From the NCBI RefSeq assembly GCF_042752395.1, contig NZ_JBHYXZ010000012.1, positions 29,106-93,105 on the forward strand: a DNA stretch of 64,000 nucleotides. Direction: 5' to 3'. Numbering within the stretch: position 1 is the stretch's first letter; the number at the start of each line of letters is the position of its first letter. A program made the position numbers and the translations under genes. This DNA comes from Actinosynnema sp042752395. GTDB lineage: Bacteria > Actinomycetota > Actinomycetes > Mycobacteriales > Pseudonocardiaceae. Positions 58,696 through 64,000 of this stretch are shown here, piece by piece. The notes below the pieces were generated by a model that was not told the origin of the DNA, made no database searches, and worked only from the letters and a program-made list of their open reading frames with translations.

Positions 58696-59178
58696 TCAGG
58701 CGACGGTCTTGGCGGCGCGGCGGGCGCGCATCCGCGTCAGCCGCATCTGGTCGGTGGGCTCCACCCACGTGTGCAGGCCGACCAGCGAGGAGCCGCTGGT
58801 GTAGTGGCCGTTCTTGGGCAGGTCGCAGTAGCGGCAGGCGTTCGGCTCGATCAGCGCGTACTCGGGGTACGGGCCGCCCGCGCCGCGCACGATCCGCTCG
58901 ATGGGCGGGTCGGTCTCCCGCTCCAGCCAGGCGGTGATCAGGTCGCGGTTGTGGCGGACGGCGTTGGCGCGGGCGATGAAGCTGGTCGCGCTGGGCAGGG
59001 CCACCAGCCGCAGGGGCGGCACGTCGATCTCCAGTTGGATGGCGAGCCCGACGAGGTCGCGGCCGGTGTCGAGCCAGGCGCGGTAGCCGTCCACCTGCTG
59101 CTCGGCGTGGAGCGAGGTGGCGGCGTCGCCGCGCTCGTCCAGCTCGGCGGCGATCAGGTCGACCAGCGCGGCGGTCAT
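58696..59178 (-). CDS. Hypothetical protein with CxxC and His motif
   Basis: 160 residues from ATG 59178, 4-bp overlap with the gene before. Helical N-terminal half (TAALVDLIAAELDERGDAAT) and a C-terminal ACRYCDLPKNGHYTSG that resembles a zinc or ligand site common in actinophage early proteins. Function unknown. Confidence 0.6.
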   Translation of the reverse strand: MTAALVDLIAAELDERGDAATSLHAEQQVDGYRAWLDTGRDLVGLAIQLEIDVPPLRLVALPSATSFIARANAVRHNRDLITAWLERETDPPIERIVRGAGGPYPEYALIEPNACRYCDLPKNGHYTSGSSLVGLHTWVEPTDQMRLTRMRARRAAKTVA

Positions 59179-59291
59179 CGGGTGTTCCCGGTGGACGCCG
59201 CCATCCGGCACGGGCAGCCGACGCAGACGCACACGACGACCGTGACCTCAACGGGCCTGGACTTCTTGGCCTTGCGCTTCGCCTTGCCCAT
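59175..59291 (-). CDS. 38-residue Cys-rich basic protein
   Basis: ATG 59291 overlaps the stop of the previous gene (TGATG), and its own stop overlaps the next start (ATGA). The product opens MGKAKRKAKKSRPVEV and then has four cysteines in eight residues (CVCVGCPC). Both junctions and the composition support a real gene; it could bind metal or nucleic acid. Confidence 0.6.
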   Translation of the reverse strand: MGKAKRKAKKSRPVEVTVVVCVCVGCPCRMAASTGNTR

Positions 59292-59692
59292 CACGCCACC
59301 GCGACAACGGGCTCGAGCGCGGTGGCCAGGGCGCGGAGCTGGTCAACGGTGACCGTCGCGAACCGACCGGCGTGCGTGTCCTTCAGCTCGCCGACGACCG
59401 ACAGGGCCAGCGGAGCGTCGACCAGCACGACCAGCCGCAGCGGGTTGCCGTTGATCGTGCCGCTCGCGTGGATGTGCACGAACTCGGCGAACTCGCTGAG
59501 CCGGAACCCGCCGATCTGCTGGCTGGTGAGCTGGGTGGCGAGCGTGATGTACCGGTCGAGCGGGAACCCGCTGCCGAGGTCGATGCGGGTCTCGCCGAAC
59601 GCGACGTAGATACGCGCGGTGTCGAGCTGGTTGGCGGACACGTAGTCGGCGGCAGCGCGCAGCAGCTGCGGCAGGTCGGTGGTGGTGTGCAT
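59291..59692 (-). CDS. Hypothetical alpha/beta protein
   Basis: 133 residues from ATG 59692, chosen because GGGAG lies five bases upstream; GTG 59749 would overlap the previous gene. Mixed fold: TDLPQLLRAAADYVSANQLD, then several strands (NPLRLVVLVDAPLALSVVGE). Function unknown. Confidence 0.6.
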   Translation of the reverse strand: MHTTTDLPQLLRAAADYVSANQLDTARIYVAFGETRIDLGSGFPLDRYITLATQLTSQQIGGFRLSEFAEFVHIHASGTINGNPLRLVVLVDAPLALSVVGELKDTHAGRFATVTVDQLRALATALEPVVAVA

Positions 59693-59745
59693 GGTCTCTC
59701 CCGGACGGGTGGTGTGGGGGCGGGCGGCACGCCGGTGCGTCGTCG

Positions 59746-60018
59746 TCACGGCGTGCCACCCGTCGGCTTGGTGGTGCGGTGGGTCGCCCGCAACGCGACC
59801 CGCATCAGGTGGCGGCGTGCCCGCTCGGCTTCGCCGGCCAGCTGCTGCTCGGTGAGCGGCTCGTCGGCGGCGAGCGACGCGGCCAGCGCGGTCTCGTTCG
59901 CGACGGTGTCGATGACCGCGGCGAGCTGGGCGCGCAGCGCGGTATTCTCCAGCTCCAGCTGCCGGACCCGGCGGGCCTCACGCAGGCCCGCCAGGTCGAC
60001 CAGGTCGCCGGTGCTCAT
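59746..60018 (-). CDS. Small coiled-coil protein
   Basis: 90 residues, mostly one long helix (LREARRVRQLELENTALRAQ ... TALAASLAADEPLTEQQLAG) with a Thr/Pro tail. Starts at ATG 60018 in a 4-bp overlap with the gene before. Unknown role. Confidence 0.6.
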   Translation of the reverse strand: MSTGDLVDLAGLREARRVRQLELENTALRAQLAAVIDTVANETALAASLAADEPLTEQQLAGEAERARRHLMRVALRATHRTTKPTGGTP

Positions 60019-60194
60019 CGGGGCGAGGTGCCGCGGTCGATCTCGTCGGCCCAGTCGGCGAGCATCGCGCCGAGCTGGCCGCTGCTGCGGCCCGCCTCGC
60101 GGGCCTGGTCACGGTCACGGTCGCGGCCGCCGACGGCGTCGAGCAGGGCGTCGTCGGCGCGGATCGCGGCGAGGTTCTCCGGCTTCGGCATCAT
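60015..60194 (-). CDS. 59-residue charged protein
   Basis: Starts at one of two tandem ATG codons (60194, 60191). Charged: AIRADDALLDAVGGRDRDRD then LGAMLADWADEIDRGTSPR. The stop overlaps the next ATG by 4 bp. Its reality is supported by overlaps at both ends. Confidence 0.6.
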   Translation of the reverse strand: MMPKPENLAAIRADDALLDAVGGRDRDRDQAREAGRSSGQLGAMLADWADEIDRGTSPR

Positions 60195-60319
60195 CGGTCA
60201 GCGCTCCGGGGGACGACTCCCTCGCCGTTGCACTGGAAGCAGCCGCTTCCGCCGCAGTCGGTGCACGTGTCGAACTGCATCGCATCGATCTGCTCGCCGA
60301 TCGTCGGCTCGGCGCCCAT
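60191..60319 (-). CDS. 42-residue DnaJ-like zinc-finger miniprotein
   Basis: ATG 60319 to stop 60191. Core CTDCGGSGCFQCNGEG has two CxxC(x)GxG-like knuckles, the pattern of one DnaJ Cys-rich repeat pair. Overlaps on both sides with its small neighbours. Confidence 0.62.
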   Translation of the reverse strand: MGAEPTIGEQIDAMQFDTCTDCGGSGCFQCNGEGVVPRSADR

Positions 60320-60486
60320 CAGACCGTCACCAGCTTCAGTGCGGCCAGCTCGGCGGCGATCTCGGCGCGCACCTGGTGGCGCTCGGCGCGCTTGGCGGTG
60401 CGGGTGGTGACGGCGCGGCCGTCGGTGCGGTTCGCGGCGCGGCGGGCGACCTGGCCGGCCATGCGCCCGGTGCTGGACGTCGTCAC
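60319..60486 (-). CDS. 55-residue basic helical protein
   Basis: GTG 60486 to stop 60319, overlapping neighbours by 1-4 bp. Basic first half (RMAGQVARRAANRTDGRAVT) and an amphipathic helix (RAEIAAELAALKLV). Unknown function. Confidence 0.58.
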   Translation of the reverse strand: MTTSSTGRMAGQVARRAANRTDGRAVTTRTAKRAERHQVRAEIAAELAALKLVTV

Positions 60487-60716
60487 GGCCACACCACCAC
60501 GCGGTCGGCGGACGGCTGGTGCTCGATCTCGCCGCAGTCGATGTCGGCGTTGAGGAGCGCGGTGAGGATCTGGCGGGACGTCAGCACGGCGCTGGTCGGG
60601 GAGATGACGACGCTGTCGTCATCGCGGCCGACGACGTTCACGGCGGTGATGCCCTGCTGGGCGAGGTGCTGGCGGACGACCTGGGCGAGGCTCGTCGGCT
60701 GCTGGGTGTCGTTCAT
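60483..60716 (-). CDS. First gene of the early operon under the duplicated promoter
   Basis: 77 residues from ATG 60716, with GGAG upstream and the promoter module 25 bp further. Mixed alpha/beta (PTSLAQVVRQHLAQQGITAV; RQILTALLNADIDCGEIEHQ). It is the leader of a long overlapping leftward series. Unknown function. Confidence 0.65.
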   Translation of the reverse strand: MNDTQQPTSLAQVVRQHLAQQGITAVNVVGRDDDSVVISPTSAVLTSRQILTALLNADIDCGEIEHQPSADRVVVWP

Positions 60717-60740
60717 GTCCTGCTCCCGGAGTTCGGGGGT

Positions 60741-60791
60741 GTGGTGTTCGCACGTCCAGCGTATGTCATGAAGTGTCATGTGCACAAGACG
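60741..60791 (-). promoter_or_regulatory. Duplicated promoter/operator module, copy 2
   Basis: Matches 48445-48496. Within it TGTCATGAAGTGTCATGT (60764-60781) is identical in both copies, as is ACAAGACG two bases on. On the minus strand a -35-like TTGTGC and -10-like TACGCT (fits TAnnnT) are 18 bp apart, flanking the CATGACA direct repeat. Confidence 0.65.
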
Positions 60792-60839
60792 GGATTTCGG
60801 GCCGTGTCGGCGATCAACCCGAACGAACTTCGTATTCAA

Positions 60840-61160
60840 CCTGCTGGTTGTGGATCAGTGCGTTGCCGCTCGCTTCCCGCTGTCCACTCGACACGACAGC
60901 AACCCCCCCTCACCCCCCGCTTTCCCCTCCCTAAAGGGAGGGGGAAAAGCGTGAGGGGTTGGCCGCGTGACCCCCGTGAGCCTCCGCGTGAAGCTGTGAC
61001 CTGCGGAAATGCTGTGAGCGTGACCCCCGTGAGCCTCGCGTGACCCCTCACGGCGTGAGGGTCGTGCGTGACCCTCCTTGTGTGCCTCTGACCTGCGGTT
61101 TCTGCTTTTCGCGTGAGGTGCGTGAGCCTCCGCGTGATCCGCCAAACGGGTGACGGGTTG
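60840..61160. repeat. GTGA-iteron region with large hairpin, candidate replication origin
   Basis: No gene lies between 60717 and 61168. Apart from the promoter module, 60951-61153 holds about 14 direct GTGA units, mostly GCGTGA or CCGTGA, 8-13 bp apart; a 20-bp unit GCGTGACCCCCGTGAGCCTC occurs at 60965 and again at 61018. At 60902-60957 CCCCTCAC...GTGAGGGG encloses CTTTCCCCTCCC/GGGAGGGGGAAAAG, a long imperfect hairpin. TGTGGATCA (60849-60857) resembles a DnaA box. The DnaB-like helicase gene ends eight bp away. Confidence 0.6.
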
Positions 61161-61168
61161 ATCGGTGG

Positions 61169-62668
61169 TCATCGATCTTCTTCGTCCATCAGCGCCCGCG
61201 CGAAGTACACGACCGGCGCGCCGGCGGTGACCTCGACCCGGTTCGCAAGCCCCGCCTCGACGAGCTTTTCGAGCTTGCGGCGGGCCTTCTGGACGTCCGC
61301 GGGCTTGACAGTCGACCCGCCGGAGATGACTTCCGCGAGGCGCTTCGCGCTGAGCCCCTGCAGGCCCTCGTTGCGGAGGATGACGAGCGGGTCGATGTCG
61401 TCGTGCTGGATGCTGGAGCGGCCGGTGCGGTGGTCGTGGAGCACGTTCCACGGCCCGACTTCGTCCAACGGCTGCTTCATGTGCCGCATGCGCACCACAG
61501 GGTCGCCGGGCTGCCCGGCGAGGTGGATGACGCTGCCGGCGCCGCCGGTGAGCCAGGCGGAGCCGTAGATGTCGGCGATGCTGTCGGGGTCGCCGCCGTT
61601 GGCGCCCCGCTTCACCATGTGGTGCAGCTCGATCACCTGTACGCCCGCGGCGAGCGCGGTCTGGCGGGCGCGGTTGTACCCGGCGCCGATCTCGTCCTTG
61701 ACCAGGCCGATGGCGGCGTCCTTCAGGCTGTCGATGAACACCGTGTCGGCGCCGGCCTGCTCGCACATCTGCAGCAGCAGGGTCGTCTGCAGTGCCATGT
61801 CCGCGAGCGGTGGTCCTTCCCAGAACTCGAGGTAGTTCTCGAGGATGTCGCGGTCTTCCTCGGTGAAGCGGCGCTGCATGGCGCGTTGGATCTGGCGTGG
61901 ACGGTCCATGGCGAGGTACAGGACTCGGGACTCGGTGGGCTGCACGGGCAGCCCGAGCACCTCGTGGTCGAGTCCGAGGCGCGCGCGGAGCACCTGGATG
62001 GCGATGGTGGTCTTGCCGACGCCGTTGCCGCCGCAGATCATGAGCGCTTCGCCTTCGGCCCACAGGACGTCGTCGCCTTTGCCCCACACGGCGGGTACGT
62101 CGCGGGGGCTGTCGAGGATGAACGAGGCGCCGTTGGCGTAGCGGTCTTCGACGCGGACGCCGGCGCGGCGGTGTTCGGCGCCGTCGATGAGGGTGCGGAT
62201 CTCGCCGAAGAGGTCTTCGAGGTCGTCTCCGGCGTGGCCGCGGGCGACGATGTCGGTGAGGCGTTGGGTGGTGGCGGCGACCCTGCGCAGGGTGGCCTTG
62301 TCGGCGATGCTGGTGGCGTACTGGCGGGCGTTGACGACGTTGTGCGGGGTGGCCTGCAGGGTGTGCAGGTAGGGGCCGCCGCCGATGCGCTTGAGGGCGT
62401 CGGTGTCGAGGCGGTCGAGTACGGCGAGGTTGACGGTGACGGGATCGGCGGTGATCCCGTCACCGTGGACGTCGAGGATGGCGCGGTAGATGACTTGGTG
62501 GGCGGGGAGGTAGAAGTCGCTGCCGTCGGCGGTGAGGATCGCGGCGGCCTCGGTGACCGCGGTGGGGCTGGTGAGCATGGCGCCGAGGAGGAACATTTCG
62601 GCTTGGCGGTCCTGCGGCGGCAGGTGGACGACATCCTCGTTGTCGGGTTCGGGCGGCAGCGGCGTCAT
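61169..62668 (-). CDS. DnaB-like replicative helicase
   Basis: 499 residues. DnaB N-terminal domain (about 15-120, PPQDRQAEMFLLGAMLTSPT), then a RecA-type motor: Walker A GGNGVGKTT (Lys219), Walker B DTVFIDSL, and a loop with ELHHMVKRG. A C-terminal winged helix (about 430-480, GLQGLSAKRLAEVISGGSTV) takes the place of the usual DnaB end, as in RepA/RSF1010-like helicases. It would unwind phage DNA at a nearby origin. No primase gene is visible in the window. Confidence 0.85.
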   Translation of the reverse strand: MTPLPPEPDNEDVVHLPPQDRQAEMFLLGAMLTSPTAVTEAAAILTADGSDFYLPAHQVIYRAILDVHGDGITADPVTVNLAVLDRLDTDALKRIGGGPYLHTLQATPHNVVNARQYATSIADKATLRRVAATTQRLTDIVARGHAGDDLEDLFGEIRTLIDGAEHRRAGVRVEDRYANGASFILDSPRDVPAVWGKGDDVLWAEGEALMICGGNGVGKTTIAIQVLRARLGLDHEVLGLPVQPTESRVLYLAMDRPRQIQRAMQRRFTEEDRDILENYLEFWEGPPLADMALQTTLLLQMCEQAGADTVFIDSLKDAAIGLVKDEIGAGYNRARQTALAAGVQVIELHHMVKRGANGGDPDSIADIYGSAWLTGGAGSVIHLAGQPGDPVVRMRHMKQPLDEVGPWNVLHDHRTGRSSIQHDDIDPLVILRNEGLQGLSAKRLAEVISGGSTVKPADVQKARRKLEKLVEAGLANRVEVTAGAPVVYFARALMDEEDR

Positions 62669-62689
62669 GGTGGTGGCGTCCTCCCTGGG

Positions 62690-63355
62690 TTATGCGGCGA
62701 GGAGCCGGTAGGCGGTGCCATGTGCGATGTCGAGCAGGCGGCAGATGCGGGTGTGGGTGAAGCCGCGGTCGCGCATGATGCGCGCGGCGGCTTGGCGTTC
62801 GGCGTGGGTGGCGGCGCGGGGGTTGTGGTGTTCGCCGGTGATGAGGCGTTCGACGACGACCTCGTCCACGTCGTCGGGGTCGGGGTGGAGTCGGTCGGGT
62901 TGGGCGTTGGGGTCGTCGATGTCGGCGTACCACCAGGCGTCGGGGGCGTCCCAGCCGGCGCGGGCGGCGTGGCCGCGGGCACGATCGGACGGCCCGGGGA
63001 TGTCGGCGAGTTCGTCGTAGAGCGCAGCGACACGCTGGGCGGTGGTGAGGTGGACCTGGGCGTTGACCTCTCGCTGAAGTTGGCCGACCCATTCGAAGGT
63101 GCAGCCGAGTCGGTCGGCGAGGAGGGTGGACGGCCAACCGATGGCGGCGAGCGCTCGCAGGCGGCGCCCGGTTCCGGCGCTGTGGGTGCGCTGGGGGGTG
63201 TGGGTGCCGTTGCGGATGTCGCGGCGGTAGCGGGTCGCGAGTGTGCGGGAGTCGGGGCAGCGGCAGCCGTAGTCGTTGTAGGCGAGCACGGTGCCGTGGC
63301 GGGGTGCGTTGCACATGCTGCGGTCGATGGGGATGGTGGTGTCACACGTGCTCAT
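62690..63355 (-). CDS. DNA-binding protein with Cys-rich N-terminus and C-terminal helix-turn-helix
   Basis: 221 residues from ATG 63355. N-terminal module RHGTVLAYNDYGCRCPDSRT is common in actinophage and actinobacterial regulators. A middle helix-turn-helix (AAIGWPSTLLADRLGCTFEW) and a second at the C-terminus (RGFTHTRICRLLDIAHGTAY) are visible. Could control early genes or assist replication. Upstream of and in line with the helicase. Confidence 0.68.
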   Translation of the reverse strand: MSTCDTTIPIDRSMCNAPRHGTVLAYNDYGCRCPDSRTLATRYRRDIRNGTHTPQRTHSAGTGRRLRALAAIGWPSTLLADRLGCTFEWVGQLQREVNAQVHLTTAQRVAALYDELADIPGPSDRARGHAARAGWDAPDAWWYADIDDPNAQPDRLHPDPDDVDEVVVERLITGEHHNPRAATHAERQAAARIMRDRGFTHTRICRLLDIAHGTAYRLLAA

Positions 63356-64000
63356 GCGCTCACCTCCGCGGGGGTCGGTTGGTGCAGCGGGTTGAGGGAG
63401 AGCTGGTCGGCCAGGAGGAAGTGCAGGGCGGCTGCTCCCTGCTGAGGGACGACGCCGTTGCCCAGCAGGCGCAGCATCTGGTTGCGGGACAGGCCGGGCA
63501 CGTCGCACACCCAGCCCTCGGGCAGTCCCATCAGCCACTCGACGAGCCGGGGGTTCAGGGCTCGTCCGCCACGGGAGCCGACGACGGTGGGTTCGGGGGC
63601 GGGTCGTCCGAGGCTGGCTTCCCAGCGGCGGATCGCCGGCTCGTACTCGCGCCAGTCGACATGGCTTTCGACCAGTCCCTCAGGCCGTAGCCGGTCGTTC
63701 CGCCCCTCGGGCCCGCGTCCGCAGCGAGCGGGGTCGGGATCAGCGCCCCGTGCAGGCACGTCGCGTCGCCGCGCTGGTTCGGGCCCTTCTCGTCCCGTGC
63801 CGTCGGCGTCGGAAGCAGGCTGACCGTCGTGCGCAAGTCCGGTGCCCCCGACCCGTGCAGTCCTGTGCCGTTCGCGTCCGACACCGTCGGGGTGGGCAGC
63901 AGGTTGTTCACTGCCGACGGCAGCATCAGGTCGCCGCTGGACCCTCGCTGATTCGGCCCGCCCTTCGTCCCGTCCGTCGCCCGCGGGGTTGCTCCCAACC
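63352..64000 (-). CDS. C5-cytosine DNA methyltransferase, C-terminal part (partial, frameshifted)
   Basis: Runs off the right edge. The C-terminal motif X is clear (QMLRLLGNGVVPQQGAAALH), as is the preceding WLMGLPEGWV. Upstream, LLPTPT repeats and GDATCLHGALIPTP, typical of phage C5 methyltransferases, lie in another frame (63555-63998). The two frames overlap over 63555-63759, and the join seems to lie around 63650-63720, where one base appears to be missing. The catalytic half is outside the window. Second orphan methyltransferase of the element. Confidence 0.72.
   Translation of the reverse strand, partial: VGSNPAGDGRDEGRAESARVQRRPDAAVGSEQPAAHPDGVGRERHRTARVGGTGLAHDGQPASDADGTGREGPEPARRRDVPARGADPDPARCGRGPEGRNDRLRPEGLVESHVDWREYEPAIRRWEASLGRPAPEPTVVGSRGGRALNPRLVEWLMGLPEGWVCDVPGLSRNQMLRLLGNGVVPQQGAAALHFLLADQLSLNPLHQPTPAEVSA

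Larger units (their letters stand above)
11188..64000. mobile_element. Integrated temperate siphovirus-like element (right end outside window)
   Basis: From the tRNA 3' end to the window edge every recognisable gene belongs to a phage or mobile element: integrase, lysis, tail, head and packaging genes on the minus strand to 41.4 kb, a plus-strand transfer-like cassette to 47.9 kb, and replication/early genes on the minus strand to 64 kb. At least 52.8 kb is present. The right end should carry a repeat of the tRNA 3' sequence, but it is not in this window. All standard structural genes are identifiable; the two gap/frameshift problems look technical, so the element may be functional. Confidence 0.9.

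Noticed and set aside
61403..63445. Plus-strand open frame of 680 codons opposite the helicase and regulator
   Set aside because: Gly/Val-rich antisense translation; the minus-strand genes have clear helicase and HTH motifs.

Overview
The window is high-GC actinobacterial DNA. The first 11.1 kb are chromosome and carry Lsr2, a CsoR-type copper sensor, a SigE-family sigma factor and an aminodeoxychorismate synthase fusion. GC content, GTG/TTG start use and the gene set fit a Pseudonocardiaceae-like actinomycete, but the genus cannot be fixed from the sequence alone. From the 3' end of a tRNA gene (anticodon CAA, 11111-11187) to the window end is one integrated temperate element of at least 52.8 kb. 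Its right attachment site lies beyond the window.

Host part: the start of an anchored protein gene; a DPP-IV-like serine peptidase; a polyamine operon read leftward (ornithine/lysine decarboxylase, speD, speE); a membrane metallophosphoesterase; a sigma factor with a coupled single-pass protein; pabAB; a strong bidirectional terminator; lsr2; csoR; and the tRNA used as attachment site.

Element, 11.2-41.4 kb: tyrosine integrase, then a complete siphovirus structural and lysis module read leftward. In transcription order it holds small terminase, a ribbon-helix-helix-like protein, the large terminase split into two genes around a 50-residue gene, portal, a minor head protein with an ADP-ribosyltransferase-like tail (broken by a TAA), scaffold, decoration protein, gpE-type capsid, connectors, a glycosyltransferase, major tail protein, G/GT chaperones with a GGGAAAA slippery site, tape measure, distal tail, a large FN3 tail protein, small membrane proteins, GH25 lysin, holin-like protein, tail fibre and an SGNH hydrolase. 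One rightward gene at 34.7 kb interrupts this module.

Element, 41.5-47.9 kb: a rightward cassette resembling the DNA-transfer part of actinomycete integrative conjugative elements. It has an HTH protein, a zinc-ribbon miniprotein, a DUF2637-type membrane protein, a Gly/Arg-rich membrane protein, an FtsK/TraB-type translocase, an intergenic repeat cluster (GGACGGTG plus DnaA-box-like tandem repeats) and a YdjM-like membrane protein. A phage packaging module and a conjugation-like translocase in one element is the most unusual feature of the window.

Element, 48-64 kb: leftward early and replication genes, many overlapping by 4 bp. They include RNase AS, an orphan Phd/YefM antitoxin beside TGTACA operators, a RuvC-like resolvase, an FkbM methyltransferase, an MmcB-like nuclease, a WhiB, two nucleoside-deoxyribosyltransferase-like proteins, a DNA methyltransferase, several genes under 60 codons, a GTGA-rich iteron region, a DnaB-like helicase, an HTH protein and a C5-cytosine methyltransferase running off the end. 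A 52-bp promoter/operator module occurs twice (48.45 and 60.74 kb).

Sequence quality: two N gaps (2387-2396, 21030-21038) are flanked by G/C homopolymer that looks artefactual, and at least two genes have apparent one-base indels, so frameshifts here should be read with care.
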